DNA of 37,299 bases from the NCBI GenBank assembly GCA_017454525.1, contig JAFTCT010000095.1, forward strand, positions 1-37,299. The letters run 5' to 3'. Source of the DNA: Clostridia bacterium (lineage in GTDB: Bacteria; Bacillota; Clostridia; Oscillospirales; CAG-272). Shown piece after piece: positions 1 to 10,241 of the stretch; position 1 is the stretch's first letter; each line of letters opens with the position of its first letter. The position numbers were made by a program, and so were the translations under genes. The notes under the pieces were generated by a model. The model was not told the DNA's origin. It saw nothing but the letters and a program-made list of their open reading frames with translations, and searched no databases.

Positions 1-69
1 GTGGTCAGCGTGGCCGATGGTACCGATGTTTACATGCGGTTTGGTTCTCTCGAATTTCGCCTTTGCCAT
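1..69 (-). CDS. tuf: Elongation factor Tu, N-terminal 23 codons (runs off window)
   Basis: The reverse strand reads [20 protein letters not shown], the near-invariant start of EF-Tu, which delivers aminoacyl-tRNA to the ribosome as a GTP complex. Only the first 23 codons are inside the window. The ATG is preceded by GGGAGGAACT, a good ribosome binding site, and the gene lies 73 bp downstream of fusA, the usual last position of the str operon. The window edge falling in tuf could reflect an assembly break if tuf is duplicated in this genome; that is inference. Confidence 0.95.
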   Translation of the reverse strand, partial: MAKAKFERTKPHVNIGTIGHADH

Positions 70-142
70 TTTTAGTTCCTCCCTAAATTGTTTTTGGCAT
101 ATTTTTATTTTAAAAATGGTTGCTCTGTTTTATCCGGGCCGG

Positions 143-2224
<2,082 letters not shown>

Positions 2225-2268
2225 TCCTGCTCCTTTTAAGGATGATGTGAAAACCGTCTGGGCAGCGA

Positions 2269-2739
2269 TCAGTATCTGAAGTGTGCAAACGCTTTGTTTG
2301 CTTCTGCCATTCTGTGGGTTTCTTCCTTCTTCTTAAAAGCACCGCCCGTGCTGTTGATGGCGTCCATGATCTCGCCTGCCAGGCGTTCCGCCATGGTCGC
2401 CTCGCTGCGGGTGCGGCTGTAGTTTCTGATCCAGCGCAGTCCGAGCGTCTGTTTTCTCTCAGGTCTGACCTCCATCGGGACCTGATAGGTCGCGCCGCCT
2501 AAACGGCGTGCCTTGATCTCCAAAACGGGCATTACGTTTTCAAGTGCTTGTTCAAAAGCTTCCAAGGGGTTCTTGCCGGTCTTGTTCTCCACGATCGCGA
2601 ACGCGTCGTAGACGATCTTCTGCGCCACGCCCTTCTTACCGTCGTACATCATGTTGTTGATGAGCTTGGTAACGAGCTTGGAGCCGTAAAGCGGATCGGG
2701 CAAGACGTCTCTCTTGGGGATTTGACCTCTTCTGGGCAT
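2269..2739 (-). CDS. rpsG: 30S ribosomal protein S7
   Basis: The 156-residue product begins [20 protein letters not shown] and is a full-length S7, the protein that nucleates assembly of the 30S head and contacts the exit-site tRNA. It contains the family motif [19 protein letters not shown]. The start is preceded by GAAGGAGGGAAG. It sits between rpsL and fusA in the standard order. In E. coli S7 is the translational repressor of this operon; whether that holds here is not visible. The 168-bp rpsL-rpsG gap is longer than usual, and I see no gene in it. Confidence 0.98.
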   Translation of the reverse strand: MPRRGQIPKRDVLPDPLYGSKLVTKLINNMMYDGKKGVAQKIVYDAFAIVENKTGKNPLEAFEQALENVMPVLEIKARRLGGATYQVPMEVRPERKQTLGLRWIRNYSRTRSEATMAERLAGEIMDAINSTGGAFKKKEETHRMAEANKAFAHFRY

Positions 2740-2907
2740 AATCTTCCCTCCTTCATTATAAATGATATCACAGGTACTCGAAAGATGTTCTTCCGCTTTG
2801 CTTCCGCGAGGTTTTTCATCGGTATTCTTTTACGATATTTCGATAAAAAACGGGAAATGCAAATTCGTATGAATGTTCTGTTTCGATCCTATTGTTCTTT
2901 GAAAGTC

Positions 2908-3330
2908 TTACTTCTTCTTGACTTTCGGTCTCTTGGCGCCGTATTTGCTGCGCGCCTGATTGCGCTTCTCCACGCCGTGCGTGTCGAGCGTGCCTCTGAT
3001 GATGTGGTAACGCACACCGGGCAGGTCTCTTACTCTGCCGCCGCGGATCAGCACGACGGAGTGCTCCTGCAGATTGTGGCCGATACCGGGAATATAGGTG
3101 GTGGCTTCAAGGCCGTTGGTCAGACGCACTTTCGCGATCTTCCGCATAGCGGAGTTCGGCTTCTTGGGCGTGGTGACGGTCACCTTGGTGCAAACGCCTC
3201 TTTTCTGAGGGGAGCTCTGCTTGGTGGCGGTATTCTTGAGGGTGTTGAAACCCGACTGAAGCACCGGCGCCTTCGACTTGTAGTTCCTCTGCTGTCTTCC
3301 CTGCTTGACCAGCTGGTTAAATGTGGGCAT
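2908..3330 (-). CDS. rpsL: 30S ribosomal protein S12
   Basis: S12 lies in the decoding centre and controls translational accuracy. The 140-residue protein has the decoding loop [11 protein letters not shown] and the second loop [13 protein letters not shown]. It carries a Gram-positive-type N-terminal insertion of about 13 residues compared with the E. coli protein. The Lys at position 56 matches E. coli Lys43, but position 101 is Arg where E. coli has Lys88 (numbering with Met), a site where Arg is linked to streptomycin resistance in other species. The ATG follows an AGGAGGAAC site. It is the first gene of the str operon. Confidence 0.98.
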   Translation of the reverse strand: MPTFNQLVKQGRQQRNYKSKAPVLQSGFNTLKNTATKQSSPQKRGVCTKVTVTTPKKPNSAMRKIAKVRLTNGLEATTYIPGIGHNLQEHSVVLIRGGRVRDLPGVRYHIIRGTLDTHGVEKRNQARSKYGAKRPKVKKK

Positions 3331-3435
3331 ACTGTTCCTCCTTTTCTTCGAAATTTCGTAAAAACACCGATCGGGCGCCGCAAAAAGGCAGTGCGTGGAG
3401 GCGCAATACCCCCTTTGCGCGCCGATACAGTCGAG

Positions 3436-3464
3436 ATTATAGCATCTTTTTGCCGCTCTGTCAA
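3436..3464 (-). promoter_or_regulatory. Promoter of the str operon
   Basis: The reverse strand carries TTGACA (3464-3459), exactly 17 bases, then TATAAT (3441-3436), a perfect sigma-A consensus. It lies about 105 bp upstream of the rpsL start, so the leader is about 100 nt. Confidence 0.88.
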
Positions 3465-3509
3465 CAATATTTTTTTCGCGGAAGCGTCTTTACCGGTATT
3501 TTTCTCCGA

Positions 3510-3569
3510 TTTGCACAACTTTTATGCATATTTACCATAATATTTGCACAAATTTCTGCGTTTTGCACA
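3510..3569. repeat. Three TTTGCACA direct repeats upstream of the str promoter
   Basis: TTTGCACA occurs at 3510-3517, 3543-3550 and 3562-3569, all on the plus strand, just upstream of the str operon promoter. The gaps are 33 and 19 bp start to start. They may be a protein-binding site or chance in an AT-rich stretch. The rest of the 3331-3735 intergenic region shows no gene. Confidence 0.35.
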
Positions 3570-3735
3570 GAGAAAAAACCGACAAAGGCGCCGTTTCCGC
3601 GCGTAAAAACGCACGGCGGCCTGCGCCGCGGCGTCAGGGCGCCGGCGCATTTCCCGTGCGCACTTTCCTTTCGCGCGCATACAATGGAATCGAGGGGCGG
3701 TCGAAGCCGTTCCCGAAAACAACGGAGGATGAAAT

Positions 3736-3846
3736 ATGAACTGCCTTTGCAATCTCTTTGACGACAACACCATCTGGATCATCGTGATCGCGCTCCTGAT
3801 CCTGTACCTGTTCTGCAACAACGGCCTCTGCCGTACCTGCGGCTGA
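3736..3846 (+). CDS. Small Cys-rich single-span membrane peptide (36 aa)
   Basis: A short open frame begins MNCLCNLFDDNTIWIIVIAL, continues as one hydrophobic segment of about 18 residues, and ends CNNGLCRTCG. A clear GGAGG lies 7 bases before the ATG and a 13-bp hairpin follows the stop, so it looks like a real monocistronic gene. The D-N-T-x-W-hydrophobic pattern with terminal cysteines resembles the tiny sporulation-associated YjcZ/SscA-like peptides of Firmicutes, but this likeness is weak and the role is unknown. Five cysteines in 36 residues could bind a metal or form disulfides. Confidence 0.7.
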   Translation: MNCLCNLFDDNTIWIIVIALLILYLFCNNGLCRTCG

Positions 3847-3854
3847 TCGCCGCG

Positions 3855-3900
3855 CGGGGGTGTTCCGCTTTGCGCAAACGCGCAATACGGAACACCCCCG
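3855..3900 (+). terminator. Hairpin terminator after the small peptide gene
   Basis: CGGGGGTGTTCCG (3855-3867) is perfectly complementary to CGGAACACCCCCG (3888-3900). The hairpin starts 8 bp after the stop. There is only a weak T run after it, so termination may be partial. It also lies beyond the 3' end of the convergent gene at 3961-4605. Confidence 0.7.
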
Positions 3901-3960
3901 TCGACGTTTCCGGCGCCCGGGCGCCGGCTTCATCGCACAGCCGCGCCTGCGCGCGCCGTT

Positions 3961-4605
3961 TCATTTCAGTTCGATGCTGTCGATCCTGATGAAATCCTCC
4001 GCGTCGGCTTCGCTGCGCAGCGGCAGCGTCGCCTCGGCGTTGCAGCAGCGGCAGAAAATGCGCACGCGCTCCGAGAGGATCTGAAAGTCGTAGAGCGGCG
4101 TTTCGCCCTCCTCCTTGCAGTAGCAGGAGATCTTCCCCTCATCCTCGAGTTCGGTGAGCAGGAAATGCACGACGTTCTCGATCGCCGGATCGGCGCGTTC
4201 TTCGTCGTGCGTTTTCAAGGCGGAAAAATCGTCGATCCCGGCGTCCTCCAGGATCCGCGCAAGCTCCTCGCCGCTCTCTTTCAGCGCCTCGTCGACCCTG
4301 TCCTCCCTGCCCGCGAAGAGCACGTTGATCCCCGAGATCGCGCAGGGGACGGTGAAGAGATCGTTGTCGAAGAAGGTCGCCTCGCTGACCGTCAGATTGT
4401 GCGGATGCTCGCAGAAAAGGCAGGGGACGGTCAGACGGATCTTTCCGTCGCTGCGCTTGACCGCCGTCATCGCCTCCCCGCAATCGGGGCAGCGCAGGCG
4501 CAGAAGCGGCGCGGACAGTTTGAAGACGTTCAGTTCGCTCTTCACGGCTCTGCCGCAGCGCGGGCAGCGGAAAGCGGCGACCGCCGTTTTATTCTCAAGT
4601 ACCAT
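3961..4605 (-). CDS. Zinc-ribbon protein of unknown function (214 aa)
   Basis: I do not recognise a named family. The protein carries four CxxC or CxC pairs in its N-terminal third (CPRCG near residue 14, CPDCG near 38, CLFCEHPH near 61) and another cluster near the C-terminus (CYC, CRCC), a pattern expected for two treble-clef or zinc-ribbon units. No membrane segment or signal peptide is present, so it is probably cytoplasmic. It follows the 292-residue membrane protein on the same strand with a 36-bp gap, and the two probably form one transcript from the promoter at 5554-5582. Confidence 0.8.
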   Translation of the reverse strand: MVLENKTAVAAFRCPRCGRAVKSELNVFKLSAPLLRLRCPDCGEAMTAVKRSDGKIRLTVPCLFCEHPHNLTVSEATFFDNDLFTVPCAISGINVLFAGREDRVDEALKESGEELARILEDAGIDDFSALKTHDEERADPAIENVVHFLLTELEDEGKISCYCKEEGETPLYDFQILSERVRIFCRCCNAEATLPLRSEADAEDFIRIDSIELK

Positions 4606-4641
4606 ATCGTACCTCCGGAAAAATCAGCCGTTTTCGCGGCG

Positions 4642-5520
4642 TTATGTCGACGCGGGCGCATCGGGCAGGGACGCGTCGCTGATCAGCAGCGGCAGGGGGA
4701 TCTGCCCGTCGTATACGACGACGTCGATCTCCGCCGTCTTCCCCGCGGCGTCGAGATACCGGACGCCGAGCGTCAGCCGCCCGACGTCGTCGAGCGTCAC
4801 GTCCCCGAAGACCATCGTGACGTAGCGGTAGACGCCGCGGCGCGCGGTCCTTGTGAGGTGATCGCCGTAACTGCGCCCGCAGTCGTCAAACAGAACGTAT
4901 CCGAACTCTTCGCCGAGTTCGTTTTTCTGTCCGCCGAGCCTGTCCAGCGCGTCGCTCTTGTACCGGAAGGTCAGCTGGACCTGGCGGGCGAACGGCAGGA
5001 TATAGACGTGGTTCGCGCGCATCGCCCCTTCGACGGGCGAGTCCTTGACCTCATAGTATCCGGTCACCCGGACGACGTTCTTCTTCCCGTTTTCGTTCGT
5101 TTCATACGCGCCGGTCCCCGCTTCATAGACGGTATTGCCGCGGCTTTCGTAGTAATCCTTTGCGGGCAGGACCAGTTTCTCATAGTCCTCTTTGGTCTGC
5201 CCCTTCTTCGTGACGGTGACCTCGCACAGCGACTCCCGCTCGTAAGCGTAGAGGTTGGGGTCGTTATAGGGCGCGCGCACCGACGCCTCCGGCGCGGCGT
5301 CATACGCCGCGAAGGTCTTCTCGGTGAAGATCAGTTCTCCCACGCCCGACGGCTCGCGCATCTCGATCATCCGGAAGATCAATATGAACAGTATTGCCGC
5401 GATCAATACGCCTCCCGCCGTTTTTAATACGACCGAAAGGATCCTTGACGTCCCCGGGCTCCCGTTCCCGCCGCCGTCGTCCATGTGGGTATCGTAATAG
5501 ATTGTGTCGTTATCGCTCAT
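4642..5520 (-). CDS. Single-pass membrane protein of unknown function (292 aa)
   Basis: The N-terminal 25 residues are polar, then a hydrophobic segment (VVLKTAGGVLIAAILFILIF, about residues 30-50) forms one membrane span. The rest is a soluble, probably extracytoplasmic domain of about 240 residues with many beta-prone stretches and no recognisable catalytic motif. The topology suggests an anchored envelope protein with a short cytoplasmic tail. It is the promoter-proximal gene of a two-gene unit with the zinc-ribbon gene and is divergent from trpS. The 195-bp divergent region holds a promoter for each side. Confidence 0.75.
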   Translation of the reverse strand: MSDNDTIYYDTHMDDGGGNGSPGTSRILSVVLKTAGGVLIAAILFILIFRMIEMREPSGVGELIFTEKTFAAYDAAPEASVRAPYNDPNLYAYERESLCEVTVTKKGQTKEDYEKLVLPAKDYYESRGNTVYEAGTGAYETNENGKKNVVRVTGYYEVKDSPVEGAMRANHVYILPFARQVQLTFRYKSDALDRLGGQKNELGEEFGYVLFDDCGRSYGDHLTRTARRGVYRYVTMVFGDVTLDDVGRLTLGVRYLDAAGKTAEIDVVVYDGQIPLPLLISDASLPDAPAST

Positions 5521-5553
5521 TTTTCATTCCCTGCTTTGTATTTCTGCGAAGAA

Positions 5554-5582
5554 AGTATACCACAAGGACGGCGATTTGTCAA
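5554..5582 (-). promoter_or_regulatory. Promoter for the membrane protein / zinc-ribbon pair
   Basis: The reverse strand has TTGACA (5582-5577), a 17-base spacer and TATACT (5559-5554), near-consensus sigma-A boxes about 35 bp before the start at 5520. Confidence 0.8.
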
Positions 5583-5621
5583 TAAAGCGGCGTTCCGCGG
5601 CAAAAAAGTTTCCCCCGGGGC

Positions 5622-5651
5622 TTGAAAAACCGGGGCGGTTTGTGCTATATT
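5622..5651 (+). promoter_or_regulatory. Promoter of trpS
   Basis: TTGAAA (5622-5627) and TATATT (5646-5651) are separated by 18 bases. The leader to the trpS start is only about 55 nt, too short for a T-box riboswitch, and holds just a small CCGTCC/GGACGG stem near 5673-5692. Confidence 0.6.
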
Positions 5652-5714
5652 ATAGAAAATGAAGAAAAAAGCCGTCCGGGGAAGCGGACGGTATGACAGA
5701 AAGGGGCGCTGAAT

Positions 5715-6734
5715 ATGAACGCACAGCCCGAAGAAAAGAAAAAAACCATCCTCTCCGCGGCGCAGCCCAGCGGCATACTGACGATCGGAAACTATCTGGG
5801 CGCGATCCGCAACTGGGCGCTTCTGCAGGAGCGGTACGACTGCTATTTCTGCGTGGCGGACCTGCACGCGATCACCGTCAGACAGGTCCCGGCGGACCTG
5901 CGCCGGCGCACCTATGAAACGCTTGCGATCTATATCGCCTGCGGACTCGACCCGGAAAAGAATCATCTCTTCGTCCAGAGCCAGGTGCCCGAGCACGCGC
6001 AGCTCGCGTGGATCCTTGACTGCTATACCCAGTTCGGCGAACTGTCGCGCATGACCCAGTTCAAGGACAAGAGCCAGAAGCACGCCGACAACATCAACGC
6101 GGGGCTCTTCACCTATCCGACGCTCATGGCGGCGGACATCCTTCTGTATCAGGCGGATCTCGTGCCGGTCGGGCAGGATCAGATGCAGCACATCGAACTG
6201 ACCCGCGATATCGCGACGCGCTTCAACAATATCTACGGTCCGACCTTCACGGTGCCCGAGGGCTTCATTCCCAAGACCGGCGCGCGCGTGATGTCGCTCG
6301 CCGATCCGACGAAGAAGATGTCGAAATCCGATGAAAACCCGCGCGCATGGGTCTCGATCCTGGACCCGCGCGACGTCGTGATCAAAAAGTTCAGAAGCGC
6401 CGTGACCGACTCGGGATGCGAGGTCAGAAGAGGCGAGGACAAGCCGGGCATCAACAACCTCATCGCGATCTACTGCGCCTTTACCGGCAAAACGCCCGAG
6501 GACGCCGAAAAAGAGTTCGAAGGAAAGGGCTACGGCGACTTCAAGGCGGCGGTCGGCGAAGCGGCGGCGGACGCGCTCGATCCGATCCGAACGGAATACG
6601 CGCGCCTGACGGCGGACAAGGGCTATCTCGAAGCGCTGATGAAGCAGGGCAAAGAGGCGGCGCAGCGCCGCGCGGGCAGAACGCTCTTTAAGGTCATGCG
6701 CAAGGTGGGATTCGCACAGACCGACGGAAAGTGA
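5715..6734 (+). CDS. trpS: Tryptophanyl-tRNA synthetase
   Basis: This class I synthetase attaches tryptophan to tRNA-Trp. The 339-residue length is normal. The HIGH-type signature appears as QPSGILTIGNYLGAIRNW (residues 17-34) and the KMSKS loop is exact at residues 201-205. The intervening GQDQMQHIELTRDIA motif is the family tryptophan/ATP pocket signature. The ATG follows AAAGGGG with an 8-base gap. It is followed 25 bp later by the HAD phosphatase gene on the same strand, so the two may be co-transcribed up to the hairpin at 7570. Confidence 0.97.
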   Translation: MNAQPEEKKKTILSAAQPSGILTIGNYLGAIRNWALLQERYDCYFCVADLHAITVRQVPADLRRRTYETLAIYIACGLDPEKNHLFVQSQVPEHAQLAWILDCYTQFGELSRMTQFKDKSQKHADNINAGLFTYPTLMAADILLYQADLVPVGQDQMQHIELTRDIATRFNNIYGPTFTVPEGFIPKTGARVMSLADPTKKMSKSDENPRAWVSILDPRDVVIKKFRSAVTDSGCEVRRGEDKPGINNLIAIYCAFTGKTPEDAEKEFEGKGYGDFKAAVGEAAADALDPIRTEYARLTADKGYLEALMKQGKEAAQRRAGRTLFKVMRKVGFAQTDGK

Positions 6735-6759
6735 CGCGCGGCAGGTATCATAAAATAAT

Positions 6760-7560
6760 ATGAAGAAACTGTCTGACAAAAAACTCTTCTTACTCGATAT
6801 GGACGGTACGCTCTATCTCGGGAACGATCTCTTTCCCGAAACGCCGCTCTTCCTTGCGAAGATCAGGGAAAAAGGCGGCAGAGCGCTCTATCTGACCAAC
6901 AATTCAAGCAAGAGCAAGAAGACCTACGTCGAAAAACTGAGAAAAATGGGGATCGACGCCGACGAGGACGACTTCGTCACCTCTGTCGAGGCGACGGTCG
7001 ACCGGTTGAAGCGCGAGCAGCCGGGCAGACGTTTCTACGTCTGCGGCACCGCGTCCCTGAAAGAGGAACTGATCCGCGCGGGGCTGAACGTCACAGACGA
7101 ATATTCGCCGGACGTGGAGGGACTGCTCTGCGGATACGACACCGAACTGACCTACAAAAAACTCGACGACTGCTGCCGGCTCCTGACTCTCAAAAAGGAT
7201 CTTCCCTTCTACGCGACCAACCCCGACTGGGTCTGCCCGACCGAATACGGCTACGTTCCCGACTGCGGGAGCGTGTGCGAAATGCTCTTCCGCGCGACGG
7301 GGCGGCGCCCGGTCTTCATCGGAAAGCCGCAGCCCGACATGATCTTTTCCGCCCTCAGAAAGACGGGCGCCCGTCCGGAGGAAGCGCTGCTCGTCGGCGA
7401 CCGGCTGTATACCGATATCGCCTCGGCGCTGAACGCCGGCGTCGACGCCGCCTTCGTACTCTCGGGCGAGGGAACGCCCGAGGATATCGAAAAGACCGGG
7501 ATCGTGCCGACGTTCACCTTCCGGAACGTGGGAGAACTGGCAGAGCGGATGAGCAAATGA
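6760..7560 (+). CDS. HAD superfamily IIA phosphatase (NagD-like)
   Basis: The 266-residue protein has the complete HAD hydrolase set: motif I DMDGTLYL (residues 13-20, Asp nucleophile and acid/base), motif II LTNNSS, the motif III lysine in IGKPQPDM, and motif IV VGDRLYTDI. A cap between motifs II and III is the IIA type seen in NagD, AraL and phosphoglycolate phosphatases. The physiological substrate is probably a phosphorylated sugar or metabolite and cannot be predicted here. The Shine-Dalgarno is weak. It lies just behind trpS and ends at a strong hairpin. Confidence 0.92.
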   Translation: MKKLSDKKLFLLDMDGTLYLGNDLFPETPLFLAKIREKGGRALYLTNNSSKSKKTYVEKLRKMGIDADEDDFVTSVEATVDRLKREQPGRRFYVCGTASLKEELIRAGLNVTDEYSPDVEGLLCGYDTELTYKKLDDCCRLLTLKKDLPFYATNPDWVCPTEYGYVPDCGSVCEMLFRATGRRPVFIGKPQPDMIFSALRKTGARPEEALLVGDRLYTDIASALNAGVDAAFVLSGEGTPEDIEKTGIVPTFTFRNVGELAERMSK

Positions 7561-7569
7561 AAAACGCGC

Positions 7570-7600
7570 AATCCGGATCGATCCGGGATCCGGATTTTCA
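7570..7600 (+). terminator. Hairpin terminator after the HAD phosphatase
   Basis: AATCCGGATC (7570-7579) pairs with GATCCGGATT (7587-7596) and is followed by TTTC. It ends the trpS-HAD unit. Confidence 0.75.
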
Positions 7601-7603
7601 GTA

Positions 7604-7651
7604 AATGAAAACCGGCAGAAAACGTCACGGTTTTTCTTCCGGGTTTTCATT
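7604..7651. other. Second stem-loop in the HAD-deacetylase intergenic region
   Basis: AATGAAAACCGG pairs with CCGGGTTTTCATT (one bulge) around a loop of about 22 bases. It lies directly behind the terminator. It may be a back-up terminator or a leader structure of the deacetylase gene. Confidence 0.45.
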
Positions 7652-7734
7652 GTTTACCATCGGAATATTGTCCGGTACCCGCGCCGGACGGCTTTCAAAA
7701 AAGCCGGTATTCTTTATTGCGAAAGGACCTTCTC

Positions 7735-9747
7735 ATGAAACGACTGTTCCTTCTGATCCTGTCGCTCGTTCTGCTGCTCGGCGGATGCGCCGGCAATGAT
7801 CCGCGGCAAAACGCGCACATGTCACAAGAGGCGTCCGAAACGCCGTCCGGCACGACAGCGACCGAAACGGTCGGCACGACGCCGGTCCCGACGAAGCCGA
7901 CCGTTACGGCGCCGACCCAAACGACCGGCGAGACGACGGCGACAAAGCCGACAACCGTGACGCCGACCGAAACCGACACGCCGACGCCGCTTTTCGCCGA
8001 CGCGGCGGATTTCGCCGAGGTCTGCCGGACGTATGCGACCGAAACGCTGCTGCCGCTCTGCACAGCGCACTCCGACGGGATCGAACGGTTTTTGGAACAG
8101 TTCTCCGGCGACACGGGCAACCTGTTCGCCGTCGACGCCACGCCGGCGCCCTACTACACCGAATATAACGTCCAATCGCACGGCGACGGCCTCGATTTTG
8201 AGCAGCGCACCGCGGTCAGTTTCGGCCTGTTCGGTTTCACGGTCGATCTGTACGTAAACCGCGACGCCGGCGCGCCGTTGCCGGCGCTCCTTGATTTCGC
8301 GTCCTTCCCCATTCTGATCGGATTTCCGTATGAAGAGGGCGGCGTCACGCTCACAACAGAAGAAAACGCCGTGATCTTCACCTACAACGGACCGGAAACC
8401 GACGGGTATACCGATCACGCGCAGTTCCGGTTCGTCCTTGACGAAAACGGCGCGCCGGAGTCGGCCTTTTTCCGCGCGCAGCACCTGCAAAGCGCACCGA
8501 AAACCGCCGCCGAAGGCTTCGCCGGCGTCTGCCTCGGATTCGTTTCAACGGTCCGCGCCATGACGGCGACAAAGGAGGCGCTGGAGGACTTTCTTTGCGG
8601 CTGCGGCAATAAAGCCTATACCGGGACGCTTTTGGAGGAAGATGACGGGACGGCGGTCCGCCGTTTCCGCGACGGCGGCATTTCGGATTATCTCGAGATC
8701 CTGCAGACCTGGCAGAAAGACGGCAAAAAGAAAACGCTGACGCTCACGGTGCGCGGCGATACGCTTCAGCCGCCTCTGCCGGACGAACTGGATTTTTACG
8801 CCTTCCCCGATATCGAAGGTCTGCCCTTCCGGGAGGAAAACGACCTTTACCGTCAGGAATTGTATACCGCCGACGGCGCGCTGATCTATTCGTACCGCGG
8901 CGTCGGTAGGGATGAGGAAACAAACGTCCGGGTCCTCTGGACCTTTGAAAACGGCCACCCCGCGTCGGTGACGCTGTCGGCGGCGCTCGAGACGCTTTCC
9001 CTGCCCTACGAGCCCTTCACGCCCGAAGAAAAAACCGTCGCCTTCACCTTCGACGACGGACCGGACTACTGGACGAGCGGCGTGCTCGACGTGCTCGAGG
9101 AGGGCGACAAGGTCAGCTTCTTCATCACCGGCTACATGATCGACCGCTACCCGGAGATCCGCGCCGCCTACGTCAGGCGCGCGCTCGACATGGGGTGCGA
9201 CGTCGGCATACACTGCTACGATCACGAGCATAACGTCTACGTCACGAGCGAAAAGCGCGACGCCTCGCCCGAGGTGTACGAGCGCGAGATCGAAAGACTC
9301 GACGAAAAATACCGCGCCCTCTTCGGGTGCGCGCCGCAGCTGTGGCGCCCGATGGGCGGCAACTTCAATCCGAAGCGCGCGTATCCCTACGCCGAGATCC
9401 TCTGGAGCGTCGACTCCTACGACTGGAAGACCTTTTCGGAGTATCTGAAAAAGGGACTGCTCGACAAGGACGAGCACCTTATGCCCGAAGTTGCCGAAAA
9501 AGCGACGGACGAGATCGCGGAGCGCATCCTCTCGCAGGTGCGCCCGGGCGACATCGTCCTGATGCACGACATTTACGAGACCTCCGCTCTCGCGTTCGCG
9601 AAGGTCTACCGCGCCCTCAAAGCCGACGGATGGCGCTTTGTGACGGTCAGCGAACTGCTGGAGATCGATCCCGCGGCGCATCACGGACAGTATTTCTATT
9701 CCACCCGCTTCTGGGGTGAAAACGGAAAAACCGAAAAACTGAAATGA
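7735..9747 (+). CDS. Lipoprotein polysaccharide deacetylase (NodB domain)
   Basis: The start at 7735 gives a lipoprotein signal peptide with lipobox LLGGC near residue 20 and has a GAAAGGA site 8 bases upstream. A longer TTG-start form would only add six residues. After the lipid-anchor Cys comes a Thr/Pro/Glu-rich spacer of about 55 residues, two repeated alpha/beta regions of about 180 residues each (residues ~85-435, unknown function), then a C-terminal NodB domain. The NodB motifs are clear: TFDDGPD (catalytic base and metal Asp), HCYDH (metal His pair), RPMGG, DSYDW and VLMHD. It should deacetylate an acetylated glycan such as peptidoglycan at the outer membrane face. Confidence 0.9.
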   Translation: MKRLFLLILSLVLLLGGCAGNDPRQNAHMSQEASETPSGTTATETVGTTPVPTKPTVTAPTQTTGETTATKPTTVTPTETDTPTPLFADAADFAEVCRTYATETLLPLCTAHSDGIERFLEQFSGDTGNLFAVDATPAPYYTEYNVQSHGDGLDFEQRTAVSFGLFGFTVDLYVNRDAGAPLPALLDFASFPILIGFPYEEGGVTLTTEENAVIFTYNGPETDGYTDHAQFRFVLDENGAPESAFFRAQHLQSAPKTAAEGFAGVCLGFVSTVRAMTATKEALEDFLCGCGNKAYTGTLLEEDDGTAVRRFRDGGISDYLEILQTWQKDGKKKTLTLTVRGDTLQPPLPDELDFYAFPDIEGLPFREENDLYRQELYTADGALIYSYRGVGRDEETNVRVLWTFENGHPASVTLSAALETLSLPYEPFTPEEKTVAFTFDDGPDYWTSGVLDVLEEGDKVSFFITGYMIDRYPEIRAAYVRRALDMGCDVGIHCYDHEHNVYVTSEKRDASPEVYEREIERLDEKYRALFGCAPQLWRPMGGNFNPKRAYPYAEILWSVDSYDWKTFSEYLKKGLLDKDEHLMPEVAEKATDEIAERILSQVRPGDIVLMHDIYETSALAFAKVYRALKADGWRFVTVSELLEIDPAAHHGQYFYSTRFWGENGKTEKLK

Positions 9748-10055
9748 CCGGATGAATACCCGCCGTCTCTTTCCCTCTGCGTCCGGTAGATCACCTCATA
9801 CCCGGCGACGCCCGAAGCGAAGCGCACCGCGGCGTCCTCGATCCGCGCGACATCGTCGGGGCGGACCGCCTTATACAGATTGTTGTCCGTATCGTAATAC
9901 GCCCGGGCGCGGTCGCTGTAACCGAACAGTTCGGGAAATCCGTCGGACAGCGCGAGCGTGACCACGCGCTTGTCCACGTACCGATATACGGCGAACGGAA
10001 CCCGCATACTTTCAAGCATCCGCGGCTGTTCAGGAGAAAAACGGTATTTTCCCAT
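9696..10055 (-). pseudogene. Remnant of a PAS-domain signalling protein
   Basis: The reverse strand encodes MLESMRVPFAVYRYVDKRVV and then LSDGFPELFGYSDRA, DTDNNLYKAVRPDDVARIED and GYEVIYRTQR, which reads like the N-terminal PAS sensor of the large GGDEF/EAL signalling proteins common in gut Clostridia. After about 95 codons the likeness stops, and the frame runs into the 3' end of the convergent deacetylase gene and ends there. No downstream GGDEF or other output domain exists. A GAGGGG site precedes the ATG, so a short peptide could still be made, but I read it as a truncated gene. Confidence 0.6.
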
Positions 10056-10167
10056 GCCGTTGCCCCTCGGTTTGAGTTTTTCTGAGAAAAACTGTTCCTG
10101 ATACTCTGTTATATATGAAAAACGTCAAAACATCGTCAAAACATTCACAAAAAACGTTTTTTCCCTC

Positions 10168-10196
10168 TTGATTTTCTTCGGTTTTTGCATTATAAT
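10168..10196 (+). promoter_or_regulatory. Promoter of the NifU-like / GGGtGRT operon
   Basis: TTGATT (10168-10173), 17 bases and TATAAT (10191-10196), about 45 bp before the first gene. Confidence 0.8.
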
Positions 10197-10241
10197 CAAT
10201 ATTTGGGTAAACCGATTAAAAAATAAAGGAGATACACTATC

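Noticed and set aside
5652..5714. T-box riboswitch for trpS
   Set aside because: The leader is about 55 nt and has no T-box sequence or specifier stem.
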